From Oscillospiraceae bacterium (GTDB taxonomy: Bacteria; Bacillota; Clostridia; Oscillospirales; Oscillospiraceae), in assembly GCA_009783555.1 (NCBI GenBank), contig WRDH01000005.1, positions 29,235 to 93,234 of the forward strand: DNA of 64,000 nucleotides. Direction: 5' to 3'. Positions 54,912-63,968 of this stretch are shown piece by piece; positions within the stretch are counted from its first letter, which is position 1, and every line of letters begins with the position of its first letter. The notes under the pieces are model-generated. The model was not told where the DNA came from and made no database searches. It saw only the letters and a list, made by a program, of their open reading frames with translations. Both the position numbers and the translations under genes were made by a program.

Positions 54912-56501
54912 ATGGATATTTTTCATTATTTCTTGAATATGCTTAGTAATCCTTTACCGGCGGTTTTTCCTGTTATCGTAGCCTTATTTCTGCTTTTTTA
55001 CTTTCTTTACTATACTCGGGTTATCCAACCGAGAAAGGGCACTACCGAGTGGGTTCAAGCGGAGCTTAACAGGTCCGGTTTGACTTTTTTGCTTCGCAGA
55101 CATCCGATGGAGAAAAAGGATATACTGCCGTTAACGGTTATTACGGCTGTTTTCCTTTTTCTTGCTGTTTTTAATCTTGGAGGAACTAATTCTGTTGATG
55201 TTACAAGTGAAATCGCGCGGCTCACGGATCCGGATATACGTTCACTTTCTCCCGGCAGTACACACATGAACAACATGTTTTTTGATGAAATTTACTTTGT
55301 CAGAACGGCTGTTGAGCATATTAAGGATATCTACCCGTACGAAATTTCTCACCCTCCGTTAGGTAAGGAACTCATTTCCGCCTCAATTCTGCTCTTTGGT
55401 ATGTCACCGCTTGGATGGCGTTTGATTGGAGCGGTTTTCGGCGTAATTATGGTCTCGATCATGTATATATTCATAAAAAACATGTTCGGGAAAACGATTG
55501 TTGCTGCATGTGGTGCATTGTTGCTGGGTTTTGATTTTATGCGTTTTGTTCAGACTCGTATCGCTACGATTGATACTTATGCCGTTTTGTTTATTTTAAT
55601 TTCGTTCTTTTTCATGTACAGATATATAACAACAGACGTTGACGCTCCATTTCGCAAGAGTCTTGCGCCGCTTGCTTTATCCGGTTTGTTCTTCGGGTTT
55701 AGTGTTGCATCAAAGTGGATCGGCTTCTATGCAGGTGCAGGTCTTTTGATTATTTATATCATACGGCTTTCTCAGTTGGGAGTGTATTATAAAAATGCCG
55801 AAAAAGCCGGATTTGGGTTATACCTGACTAAAACTCTTCTATATTCAGTACTGTTTTTTGTTATTATACCTGTGACTATTTATTACTTGTCCTATATACC
55901 ATACGGGACGGCCCTTGGGATGGATATAAGTCAAGGCATGCTGTGGGATTCCCGGTTTTTCCGGCTAATTTGGCAAAATCAGATTTCTATGTTCCGCTAT
56001 CATGGCTGGCTTGAAGCAACACACCCGTTTTCTTCGACCTGGTGGCAGTGGATATTTAATGTACGTCCGATTTTGTACGTAAACAGTGCCGGAATGGACA
56101 ATACCCGCGCTACTTTCGGAGCGTTCGGGAATCCGGTTGTTTGGTGGGGCGGCTTTGTTGCGATGATTATTATGGCAATCCGTGTATTTACTCATCGCGA
56201 CAGTAAAGCATTGTTGATTCTGATTGGATATCTGTCACAATTGCTGCCCTGGGTTGCGGTTACACGTATTGTTTTTGCATATCATTATTTCCCGAGCGCA
56301 TTGTTTCTTGTGTTGGCGCTCGCGCATATATTTAACTTGCTGGTGGAGCATCGTAAACGTTCCGGGTATAAAATGATTTACGCTTATACGGTGCTTACGG
56401 GTTTGGTGTTTGCTATGTTTTATCCGTCATTGTCCGGCATGTACATGCCGCATTGGTACTATAGCACTTTTGTCAAATGGTTTGTTACCTGGCCGTTTTG
56501 A
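54912..56501 (+). CDS. PMT/ArnT-like membrane glycosyltransferase (dolichyl-phosphate-mannose-protein mannosyltransferase family)
   Basis: 529 residues with about ten or eleven transmembrane helices. The first external loop carries FDEIYFV with the catalytic Asp-Glu, then HPPLGKELIS, both PMT hallmarks. Later ASKWIGFYAG and HPFSSTWWQWIF match PMT loops. It likely moves a sugar from a lipid-phosphate carrier to a protein or glycan outside the membrane. No Shine-Dalgarno site is visible, and the promoter suggests a leaderless or near-leaderless transcript. Confidence 0.9.
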   Translation: MDIFHYFLNMLSNPLPAVFPVIVALFLLFYFLYYTRVIQPRKGTTEWVQAELNRSGLTFLLRRHPMEKKDILPLTVITAVFLFLAVFNLGGTNSVDVTSEIARLTDPDIRSLSPGSTHMNNMFFDEIYFVRTAVEHIKDIYPYEISHPPLGKELISASILLFGMSPLGWRLIGAVFGVIMVSIMYIFIKNMFGKTIVAACGALLLGFDFMRFVQTRIATIDTYAVLFILISFFFMYRYITTDVDAPFRKSLAPLALSGLFFGFSVASKWIGFYAGAGLLIIYIIRLSQLGVYYKNAEKAGFGLYLTKTLLYSVLFFVIIPVTIYYLSYIPYGTALGMDISQGMLWDSRFFRLIWQNQISMFRYHGWLEATHPFSSTWWQWIFNVRPILYVNSAGMDNTRATFGAFGNPVVWWGGFVAMIIMAIRVFTHRDSKALLILIGYLSQLLPWVAVTRIVFAYHYFPSALFLVLALAHIFNLLVEHRKRSGYKMIYAYTVLTGLVFAMFYPSLSGMYMPHWYYSTFVKWFVTWPF

Positions 56502-56579
56502 TGGTAAATGACAAATGATAAATAGAATGACCAGTTGAATGGCAAAGAAATGATATATTGAATGGTAGGGTGTACAATT

Positions 56580-57020
56580 ATGGTTGCGTTGGCATGTGAT
56601 CAAGGCGGGTTCGAGCTTATGGGATGTGTTAAACGGCATCTTGAAACAATCGGATACCCGTATAAGGATTTTGGTACTTTTACCCCCGATAGCTGTGATT
56701 ATCCGGTTATTGCGGCTCCGGCGGCAATTGCTGTTGCCGAAGGGGTATGTGATAACGGGATCTTTATTTGCGGTACAGGAATAGGGGTTTCAATTGTAGC
56801 AAATAAGACACGCGGAATAAGAGCTGCACTATGTACCAATTGTTTTATGGCTGAAAAAGCCCGCATGCATAATGATGCTAATGTGCTGGCTTTGGGCGGA
56901 CGTGTTATTGATTCCGACTTGGCGATTTCAATTGTTGATACCTTTTTAAACACTCCTTTCAGCGATGCAGAAAGGCATCGTCGCAGGGTTTTGATGATAA
57001 ATGAAATGGATAAGGAATAA
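56580..57020 (+). CDS. rpiB: RpiB/LacA/LacB family sugar-phosphate isomerase
   Basis: Likely ribose 5-phosphate isomerase. 146 residues from ATG 56580; an in-frame ATG at 56562 adds six. Active-site ICGTGIGVSIVANK with the catalytic Cys, DYPVIA, and HNDANVLALGGR. Odd: the N-terminal DHAG/DHxG motif reads DQGG, so the phosphate-binding His is replaced by Gln, and the substrate may differ. Confidence 0.88.
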   Translation: MVALACDQGGFELMGCVKRHLETIGYPYKDFGTFTPDSCDYPVIAAPAAIAVAEGVCDNGIFICGTGIGVSIVANKTRGIRAALCTNCFMAEKARMHNDANVLALGGRVIDSDLAISIVDTFLNTPFSDAERHRRRVLMINEMDKE

Positions 57021-57026
57021 CTTCTA

Positions 57027-57218
57027 ATGCCTCGTTATGTACCAAAGACATATAATAATCGACGCGGTTTTCGTATTTTTATCAGTACGGTTATTACTCT
57101 TGCGTTGTCATTGGTAATTTTGTTTTTAATCCTCTTCTTCGTTTTCGCAGGATATGTCGACGATGACGGAGTACTTGACATCCCCTGGCTCACCGAAGAA
57201 ACCGCACCAATCGATTAA
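57027..57218 (+). CDS. Small single-pass membrane protein, unknown function
   Basis: 63 residues: a basic N-terminus (KTYNNRRGFR), one strong helix (about 18-42) and an acidic tail (DDDGVLDIPWLTEE). AAGGAATAA lies nine bases before the ATG, and it begins 6 bp after rpiB, so it is probably translated. No family recognised. It ends 8 bp before the convergent dehydrogenase gene. Confidence 0.6.
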   Translation: MPRYVPKTYNNRRGFRIFISTVITLALSLVILFLILFFVFAGYVDDDGVLDIPWLTEETAPID

Positions 57219-57226
57219 AATTTTCC

Positions 57227-58279
57227 TTACTTCAAGTAGCTTGCGAAGTCTATCAGGTTTTCGTTTCGGCCCTCTGCTCTGAAGTCGCGGCCGTAGAGGA
57301 TTGATGCCCATCTTATCAGGGTGTCCAGGACTTCTGTTTTTACTCCGGCGGCTTTTCCCGCGCAGCTTGTAGGGACACAACCTGTCAGTATATCTTCGAA
57401 TATGTACCTCGTGTCAATGTCTGTTGGCGCGAGGACTGTTTTGTATGCATCTGTGTTTTGGATTTGTTCGTAGAGTGAGTCGCCGCGTGAGCCGTAGCAT
57501 TCTTCCAACCATCGTCTTGCCGATGGTACTGTTACTCCATAGGCATTTGCGACTGTAACGCGTTCAAGGTCCATTTTTTCCAGGATTCCCGCAACAAGCG
57601 GTGATATGCCCTGGACATAAAACTTAAAGTCTTCCTTCGCTTCAACCCTTGTTATGTTCATAAGAATCGGCATCGGATGGAATATCATTCCTATGTTTGA
57701 AAAGCCTGTATATAAGACACTTTCCGCCAAGCTGTACATTTCAAATACCTCATGCAATAACTCAAGCAATTCATATGCATAGGAGTTATCATGCGCAGCA
57801 AGGCGCACTGCGTCTTTTATTTTATATATTTGCGGATGGCGCAGCTTCGGGCAACGGCATGTAAATGTAAAAGTATCTGTTTCACCCAACATTATCTTAG
57901 CTTTGCTTCCGCATTCAGCTAATACTCTTGTAAACGTAAGTGTTCCGAATGTTCTGCCCGGGTTAAGTACAACCGCTTGACCGTCTGCGAGATGCGGTGC
58001 CATCGCTCTTGCTACAATCGGGTGATATTGTGCCGGTGTTGTTACCATTATAAGTTCCGCGTCTTTTACAACCGCTCCCATATTTGAGCTTATCAGTTCA
58101 AGCTCTGTTTCGGCATTTACTTCTCCGCTGAGCACAAATTTGAAGTCCGGAAACATGTCAACACGTTCGGCTTCTCTTGCGTAGAGTGCCACCCGATACC
58201 CCAGATATGAAAAGTATGCTGCCATTGATTGCCCGCCGTTTCCTGAACTGATAACGGCAATTTTATTTATTTTTTTCAT
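57227..58279 (-). CDS. NAD(P)-dependent octopine/nopaline dehydrogenase family protein
   Basis: 350 residues. N-terminal Rossmann fold (IAVISSGNGGQSMAAYFSYL), VTTPAQYHPIVA, LNPGRTFGTL, then the helical Octopine_DH domain with FHPMPILMNITR. Enzymes of this class reductively join an amino acid and a keto acid, but the substrate here is unknown. It overlaps the cobalamin-protein gene by one base, so they are made together and may act in one pathway. Confidence 0.87.
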   Translation of the reverse strand: MKKINKIAVISSGNGGQSMAAYFSYLGYRVALYAREAERVDMFPDFKFVLSGEVNAETELELISSNMGAVVKDAELIMVTTPAQYHPIVARAMAPHLADGQAVVLNPGRTFGTLTFTRVLAECGSKAKIMLGETDTFTFTCRCPKLRHPQIYKIKDAVRLAAHDNSYAYELLELLHEVFEMYSLAESVLYTGFSNIGMIFHPMPILMNITRVEAKEDFKFYVQGISPLVAGILEKMDLERVTVANAYGVTVPSARRWLEECYGSRGDSLYEQIQNTDAYKTVLAPTDIDTRYIFEDILTGCVPTSCAGKAAGVKTEVLDTLIRWASILYGRDFRAEGRNENLIDFASYLK

Positions 58280-59997
58280 TAGATTACCTCTCGTCTTGTT
58301 TTTAAATCACCCGCCGTCTGTGGACGGCACCCTCTTTTCAAAGAGGGCAATAACTTTTCTAACCTTGTTCTTTCATCCATCGCACTTCCGTTTGCTGCGT
58401 TTATGGCTATGCATTTGCCGTCTTTTACTCTTGTCTGGAGTGTACCGAGAAACTCTCCGCCTTTTACTATGTGGGGCGCGTCGAGGATGCCACGTTTTAT
58501 GCAGTCCGATAAGACTGATGCATCGGCGAGCGGATCGTCACTTACATCTGCGTATTCGTCCTTTATGAATCCCAGCAGGTAGTTAGCTTCACGTATTAAC
58601 TCGTCCCGGCGTTCTTTTACCTTCGGGTCGTTTATTGCTTCCGCATTTCCGGATAATGTCGAGCGTACAACACCGCGTACGATTTTGCAGCTTTCAATAA
58701 TGACTTCCGGCGTTGCGGCATGAAGTGCCTCGCTGTAGCCAACAACATGTATGATATGCGGCTTTACATTCATTTGGAGTGCTGTAGATGCAGCAAGCTG
58801 TCCTTTTGCAACTGCTTCATCACCGCTTAAAAACGGAAGCCCTGCACGTGTTTGTCTGTATACACGGAAACTATTGCTTGCCAGCGATTCTGTAAGATGG
58901 ATTTGAGCGAGAACCTTGGCAAGATCCATCGAAAAGCTTAGTGAGTTTGGAATATTAAACATGTACTGTGATATATAATCACAAACTCCGAGTTTTTTTG
59001 CATTATATGCGCTGATGTATGATGCAGCGACCGATATTGTGTCATGTGCATCGCGAAGTCCCCAATGATGCGGTTCATTTAGTTCAACAGGGATTCCTTT
59101 AGGTCCGTACGGACCGTTTCTCCCGTGAAATGCAATAAGCTCCTGTGCTTCTTCCATTGATGTCTTTATCGGTCTGTCGCCCCTGCCGTCAAGTTCGTTA
59201 TACCAACACAGCGGCACCGCGCACCATGCGTTGGCGATTGATTCATTGAGCACCTCTGCAAGATGAAGCACATCTGCAGTTCCGCTGTAGCAGCGCATGA
59301 GCGGGTAGTTCCCGCATTGTGATGCAACTTTGAGCTTTCTAAAACCTTCTATGTCATGTACAGGCACTCCGCCCGCGCCGTCCATTTCGGGCTTGCGTTC
59401 TTCAGGGCGAAAAAAGTATTGCTGAGTATTTTGATCTATCCCGAGTGAAATTACATCTAAAATCCGTGATTGCGCTATCTCTTCGACGCCTTCAAGTGTT
59501 TCGGCATATGACGGCAGTCCGAAATGATGCCGCAGCAACGGGTATGGGTTTTTCTGCGCAAGCCGTCCAACCAGGTCTGCCGCAAACAGCTCCGCACTGT
59601 TCTTTTCGGGGATTTTCCCTGTACGCAGAAATGTGATGCTGTCATCTATGTCATCGGTACCGTCGAAAATCACGTCAAAGAAGTCGAGCTCTTTCATTTT
59701 TGCCGACACCGGTGCTGTTCCGCCAAATACCCATACCGGCTTATGCGTCAGGTCTGCACTTTTACTGATTAACTCACGTGCAACCGTTACTCCGTTTTCG
59801 GGAGTTAGCCTGTATCCTAAGGCTACTATTGCCGGTTTGTTTTTTTCAACGCTTTCAAGTATTGCATCAACTTTTACCGCCGGTCCGAGATATACAGCTT
59901 CATAGCCTTCATCCTCTGCAATATTAAGAAAATGCGCGACTCCTGCAACATGTACACAATTCCCGAGTGACGCACCGACGATTTTTCCTTTTGACAT
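58279..59997 (-). CDS. Uncharacterised cobalamin-binding protein (B12-binding domain plus mutase-like barrel)
   Basis: 572 residues from ATG 59997, after GAAAGGAG. The N-terminal B12-binding fold reads SLGNCVHVAG; His16 fits the axial ligand, but the Asp of DxHxxG is Cys. ALGYRLTP and VFGGTAPV fill the SxL and GG positions. The C-terminal ~430 residues resemble a mutase-type barrel (NELDGRGDRPI, HGRNGPYGPKG). It is not methionine synthase or methylmalonyl-CoA mutase. The last ~16 codons (KRGCRPQTAGDL) come from repeat DNA. Confidence 0.75.
   Translation of the reverse strand: MSKGKIVGASLGNCVHVAGVAHFLNIAEDEGYEAVYLGPAVKVDAILESVEKNKPAIVALGYRLTPENGVTVARELISKSADLTHKPVWVFGGTAPVSAKMKELDFFDVIFDGTDDIDDSITFLRTGKIPEKNSAELFAADLVGRLAQKNPYPLLRHHFGLPSYAETLEGVEEIAQSRILDVISLGIDQNTQQYFFRPEERKPEMDGAGGVPVHDIEGFRKLKVASQCGNYPLMRCYSGTADVLHLAEVLNESIANAWCAVPLCWYNELDGRGDRPIKTSMEEAQELIAFHGRNGPYGPKGIPVELNEPHHWGLRDAHDTISVAASYISAYNAKKLGVCDYISQYMFNIPNSLSFSMDLAKVLAQIHLTESLASNSFRVYRQTRAGLPFLSGDEAVAKGQLAASTALQMNVKPHIIHVVGYSEALHAATPEVIIESCKIVRGVVRSTLSGNAEAINDPKVKERRDELIREANYLLGFIKDEYADVSDDPLADASVLSDCIKRGILDAPHIVKGGEFLGTLQTRVKDGKCIAINAANGSAMDERTRLEKLLPSLKRGCRPQTAGDLKTRREVI
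58308..58347 (-). repeat. Two-hairpin repeat family D, copy 3, forming the 3' coding end of the cobalamin gene
   Basis: On the minus strand: CCCTCTTTGAAAAGAGGG then GCCGTCCACAGACGGC. It encodes residues near the C-terminus. Confidence 0.75.
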
Positions 59998-60079
59998 AGT
60001 ATAACAACTCCTTTCAGAAAATGCCTTGCCATTGCGGGCAATGTGTGTAATCTGTAATGACTTTTGTCTTACCTCATCG

Positions 60080-60125
60080 ATTATACCATACGGCACTTCA
60101 CAAATATACACAAATCTGGTATACT
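60080..60125. promoter_or_regulatory. Divergent promoters between the cobalamin and XpaC-like genes
   Basis: Minus strand: extended -10 TGGTATAAT (TATAAT at 60085-60080). Plus strand: TTCACA (60097-60102), 17-bp spacer, TATACT (60120-60125). Confidence 0.6.
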
Positions 60126-60143
60126 GTAGTGTGGTTGACTACC

Positions 60144-60178
60144 GGATTGCCGCGCTCCGCTCGCAATGACGGGGGCGA
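60144..60178 (+). repeat. Palindromic repeat family B copy
   Basis: GGATTGCCGCGCTCCGC...TCGCAATGAC then GGGGGCGAG. It lies in the leader of the XpaC-like gene. Confidence 0.6.
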
Positions 60179-60218
60179 GTGGCATCTGAACAGTAACATT
60201 CGCATATGGAGTAATTTG

Positions 60219-61331
60219 ATGAGCAATTACAATCAGAATACAAATGATACTGATAAAACCGGGGATATTATTTCTTGGATTATTGTTATTATACTAATGT
60301 TCGTGTTTCCTCCCGCGGGTTGGATTTTACTTCTTATTAAGCTTGGGTTTTTTGCTAAGCGTAAAAGTGCTGTCAGGAAGAAACGCAGCAAGCTCGATAT
60401 GAAAACCGGTAAAGGAATGTCAATATTGCTTCTGCTTGCATCGATTGTTTTCCTTTTGACCGGAATTGGTATCACTGCAGGAGCACTTTCAGGGTGGGCT
60501 TTAAACAGTCTGTTTATCAGTGTGGTGGAGCTTAGTTGGGGTGGACTTTGTTTGCTGAGTGCTGCAATTTGTTTCTTCTCCCGTAATATTATTCCCCGCC
60601 GTTTCAGCAGGTATAAGAAATATTACGCTCTCAGCGAAGGTCATGGTGTTGTTTCTATAGATAGATTAGCGCAAATTGCCGGCGTCTCCGTCAAGGCAGC
60701 TATTCGCGATATTGAGGCAATGATTGTGTCCGGTTATCTTGATGCCGGTGCTTATGTTGATAATGAGCTTGGATATCTGGTTCTCTCTCCCGAGGAGGGG
60801 AAAAAGCTGCGAATTGGGATTATGGGAAGTGTTTTTGGTAATGATGACGTTAATAAGGGAAGTGAAGTTGAAAGTATATCCGGTGATAATCAAAAATGTG
60901 TCTATACAGCGACTCTTGCAGAGCTTCGCGAGGTGATTTCGTTTATCGGGGATGACGCTATTTCTGAAAAAGCTTCAAGGCTTGAAGAATTAACCGAAAA
61001 GATTTTTAAGATTGTCGACGAGAATCCTCAAAAACAGCCGCAGCTCAGAAGGTTCAGCAACTATTATCTTCCGACAACTCTCAAGCTGTTGCGGTCTTAT
61101 GCAACCCTTGAAAAACAGGGTGTCAAAGGTGAGAATATTATGAGCGCAAAGAAAAATATCAGTGATATTCTTGATACACTTGTGACCGGATTTGAGCAAC
61201 AGCTTGATTTACTCTTTAAATCCGATGCCATTGACATAGCCGCAGATATTAACGTGCTTGAAAACCTCATGCAGCAAGACGGCTTAAAAAGCGATAATTC
61301 GGAGTTTCAAGTCACCGCAAGCGGGAGCTAG
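60219..61331 (+). CDS. XpaC-like membrane protein (5-bromo-4-chloroindolyl phosphate hydrolysis family)
   Basis: 370 residues from ATG 60219 with GGAG upstream; the frame back to 60057 covers repeats. Three hydrophobic helices in the first ~125 residues, then a winged-helix-like stretch (VSIDRLAQIAGVSVKAAIRDIEAMI), then the XpaC signature RRFSNYYLPTTLKLLRSYATLE. XpaC was named for a phosphatase phenotype; biochemical function unproven. The 140 bp after it hold no gene. Confidence 0.8.
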   Translation: MSNYNQNTNDTDKTGDIISWIIVIILMFVFPPAGWILLLIKLGFFAKRKSAVRKKRSKLDMKTGKGMSILLLLASIVFLLTGIGITAGALSGWALNSLFISVVELSWGGLCLLSAAICFFSRNIIPRRFSRYKKYYALSEGHGVVSIDRLAQIAGVSVKAAIRDIEAMIVSGYLDAGAYVDNELGYLVLSPEEGKKLRIGIMGSVFGNDDVNKGSEVESISGDNQKCVYTATLAELREVISFIGDDAISEKASRLEELTEKIFKIVDENPQKQPQLRRFSNYYLPTTLKLLRSYATLEKQGVKGENIMSAKKNISDILDTLVTGFEQQLDLLFKSDAIDIAADINVLENLMQQDGLKSDNSEFQVTASGS

Positions 61332-61472
61332 CACCCGAAAGTAAAACCACCTCAAGGCTCGACTTTGGAGTGCAGTGGAGGAACATTTTAAGGATAAAAT
61401 ACGTCTTAGGAGTACAAAGTACTCTATAAAGTATAGTAAGACTTTAAGTAAATTGAAGGAGTACTTGTAGTT

Positions 61473-62138
61473 TTGGGTAAGCTTATAGTATTTGAAGGAA
61501 TTGACGGAAGCGGGAAATCAACACAGTTTGATATGATGTGTGCGCGCTTGTTGTCTGAAAATCACCAACTCAAGCGTCTTGTTTTTCCGAGATATAGTGA
61601 ACCTTCGTCCGCTCTTATCAGAATGTATCTCGGAGGAGAGTTCGGTGATAGCCCTGACGCGGTAAATGCGTATGCTGCTTCGTCCTTTTACGCTGTGGAT
61701 AGGTATGCCTCTTTTGTACAGGATTGGCGGGAATACTATGAGAATGGCGGTTTAATACTGACCGACAGATATACAACCAGTAATGCGATTCACCAAGGTG
61801 CGAAGGTTGCGGCAGAGGAGCACGAACAGTTTTTTAAGTGGTTGTACGACTACGAGTTTAATCTGATAGGCTTACCGTCACCCGATATGGTGGTGTATAT
61901 GGATATTGATGCCGAATCTGCTGCCGTGCGGCTCAGGCATCGTGAGGCAGAGACAGATACCAATGCAGATATTCACGAAAGTGACATGGTTTACTTACGT
62001 AATTGCGCGGAAAGCGGCCGGCAAGCCGCGTCATTGTACGGCTGGCACAGTATAAAGTGCATGACCGGCGGGATAGAGCGCGATATAGATGATATTCACA
62101 ATGAAATTTACAGTAAATTACGCAGATTATTGGTATGA
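61473..62138 (+). CDS. tmk: Thymidylate kinase
   Basis: Phosphorylates dTMP. 221 residues, TTG start after AAGGAG. P-loop FEGIDGSGKST (8-18), VFPRYSEP, DRY motif (TDRYTTSNAIHQGAK), and a LID-like region VRLRHREAE. Followed 18 bp later by mltG; the tmk-mltG order is unusual compared with tmk-holB. Confidence 0.93.
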   Translation: MGKLIVFEGIDGSGKSTQFDMMCARLLSENHQLKRLVFPRYSEPSSALIRMYLGGEFGDSPDAVNAYAASSFYAVDRYASFVQDWREYYENGGLILTDRYTTSNAIHQGAKVAAEEHEQFFKWLYDYEFNLIGLPSPDMVVYMDIDAESAAVRLRHREAETDTNADIHESDMVYLRNCAESGRQAASLYGWHSIKCMTGGIERDIDDIHNEIYSKLRRLLV

Positions 62139-62156
62139 CGGAGTTATCACACAGTT

Positions 62157-63701
62157 ATGGATGAAAATCGCGATGTCATAAAAAATATAGAAGATGCTTT
62201 GAAGCTCGTAGATGAGAGCGGTCTTTCTCCTGCGCCGACTCCCGAGCCCGGCACTTCTGCTTCAAGGTTATCGAATGTGCAGAGAGATCCTTCTTTGTCT
62301 GAATCGCTCATAACCGATAAGTACGGTATCCCTATAGATTTTAGTGCTTCCGCTCCCGAACCTGCAGAGAAAGAGTTAACGTCAAAAGGAATTCCATCCC
62401 GGAGAAATCTATCCTCGGTAAAAAGGACTAATACATCTTCATCGACTGACAGTTCAATATTCCCGCCACTGAGAACTGTGACACCAACAGGAACAGCAGG
62501 GATTCCCGCAAAGGTTAAGTCCTATGATATTTTGCCCGGCGGCAAAATGCGCAGGTCACGGAAGGACGAGCCGGAATTGGATATCGGTCCTGAGAATTTT
62601 AAGGTAAAGTTTGACTTTGAGAGCGCATATAGGGATGTCCCCGAAGATAAGCCGTTTCGTTTGCGGCGAGAAAAGAGAACAGGTCTTGTCGGCGGGATTC
62701 TTCTGGCTGTCTTCATAATTTGTGTAAGTATTGTTCTCGCTTCTGTCGCATGGATGGCAACCATTGATGTTTTGGGATTTGCCTCCGAAGACGAAGAGGT
62801 AAATGTTCATGTTCCGCCCGGCTTCACGCTTGAAGGAATTGCGGATATGCTGTACGAATCGGGGCTTATCAGGCATAGAGCATTATTTATGATATATGCA
62901 GAATATTCTAATGCAATAGATAAAATTTCCGAAGGTATCTATGTACTCAACAAAAACTTTGATTACCGGGCTCTTGTTCAGGGCATGACGGCACGAGCCG
63001 GCGTACGTGTTGAAACAACTGTCACCATACCTGAAGGGTTTACTTTGGCTCAGATTTTTTCTCTGTTGGAGGCAGAGGGTGTAACGCCGGCGGTAGATTT
63101 ATGGGAAGCGGCTACATATCATGATTTTAACTTTTTCTTTCTCGATAGAGAGACTTTGGGCGACCGTTTGAGGCTTGAGGGCTTTTTATTTCCTGATACC
63201 TACAACTTTTTTATGGATTCCACTCCTGTGCAGACAATTTCGAGAATGCTGCGCGAGTTTAACAGACGTTTCACCGAGGAGTATATCGAACGTGCAGATG
63301 ATATGGGGTATACCGTCCGTGAGATTATTATTATTGCTTCAATGATTGAACGAGAGGCAGGAAACGACGAAGAACGCCCGCGTATTGCTGCTGTAATTTA
63401 CAACCGTCTTGACAGTCCGGATTTCCCCAACTTGCAGATCGATGCCACAATCGACTATGCCAGAGCGGGTACCGGAAGACCTTTTTCAATAGAGTTTGAA
63501 AGCCCGTTTAATACATACATTCATCCGGGATTGCCACCGGGTCCGATATCAAATCCGGGCATACAGTCTATCAGAGGTGCATTGTTCCCGCAAACTACAA
63601 ATGAATTCTTTTACGCTCTAAACAGAGAAGGCTCACATAATTTCTTCACAAATTACAACGACCACCGCAACTTCGTAAACAGTGATGAATTCGGCGGGTA
63701 A
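62157..63701 (+). CDS. mltG: Endolytic murein transglycosylase MltG (YceG-like)
   Basis: Cuts nascent glycan strands at the membrane. 514 residues: a ~175-residue Ser/Pro-rich cytoplasmic region, one TM helix (about 180-203), a LysM-like subdomain, and the YceG catalytic core with IASMIEREAG (catalytic Glu), DATIDYA and NTYIHPGLPPGPISNPG. The long disordered N-terminus is typical of Firmicutes and may carry regulatory sites. Confidence 0.95.
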   Translation: MDENRDVIKNIEDALKLVDESGLSPAPTPEPGTSASRLSNVQRDPSLSESLITDKYGIPIDFSASAPEPAEKELTSKGIPSRRNLSSVKRTNTSSSTDSSIFPPLRTVTPTGTAGIPAKVKSYDILPGGKMRRSRKDEPELDIGPENFKVKFDFESAYRDVPEDKPFRLRREKRTGLVGGILLAVFIICVSIVLASVAWMATIDVLGFASEDEEVNVHVPPGFTLEGIADMLYESGLIRHRALFMIYAEYSNAIDKISEGIYVLNKNFDYRALVQGMTARAGVRVETTVTIPEGFTLAQIFSLLEAEGVTPAVDLWEAATYHDFNFFFLDRETLGDRLRLEGFLFPDTYNFFMDSTPVQTISRMLREFNRRFTEEYIERADDMGYTVREIIIIASMIEREAGNDEERPRIAAVIYNRLDSPDFPNLQIDATIDYARAGTGRPFSIEFESPFNTYIHPGLPPGPISNPGIQSIRGALFPQTTNEFFYALNREGSHNFFTNYNDHRNFVNSDEFGG

Positions 63702-63732
63702 GTCGTTACAGTACAATGGGATACTCCCGGTC

Positions 63733-63760
63733 CGTCATTCTGCGCGTTAGTCGCAGAATC
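63733..63760 (+). repeat. Palindromic repeat family A, single arm
   Basis: Identical to the left arm of the purK-purF copy (starts CGTCATTCTGCGCGTTAG); no matching right arm nearby. Confidence 0.8.
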
Positions 63761-63823
63761 TATTGCTGAATGCAGGCGCTCTACTAACGACAGAGGTAAC
63801 TTACTGTTTTGGTTACATAACTA

Positions 63824-63852
63824 TTGATTTATTACTAATGATGAGCTAAAAT
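63824..63852 (+). promoter_or_regulatory. tRNA-Ser promoter
   Basis: TTGATT (63824-63829), 17-bp spacer, TAAAAT (63847-63852), 27 bp before the tRNA. Confidence 0.65.
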
Positions 63853-63879
63853 GTCCATTGGCAGAGAGCAGTTATATAC

Positions 63880-63968
63880 GGAGGAGTAGCGAAGAGGTCA
63901 TAACGCGGCGGTCTTGAAAACCGTTTGGGGGCAACCCCACGGGGGTTCGAATCCCTCCTCCTCCGCCA
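63880..63968 (+). tRNA. tRNA-Ser (anticodon UGA)
   Basis: 89-nt class II tRNA. The acceptor arms GGAGGAG and CTCCTCC pair fully. The anticodon stem-loop CGGTCTTGAAAACCG contains TGA, the long variable arm is TTGGGGGCAACCCCAC, and the T-arm is GGGGGTTCGAATCCC. CCA is encoded. Confidence 0.97.
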
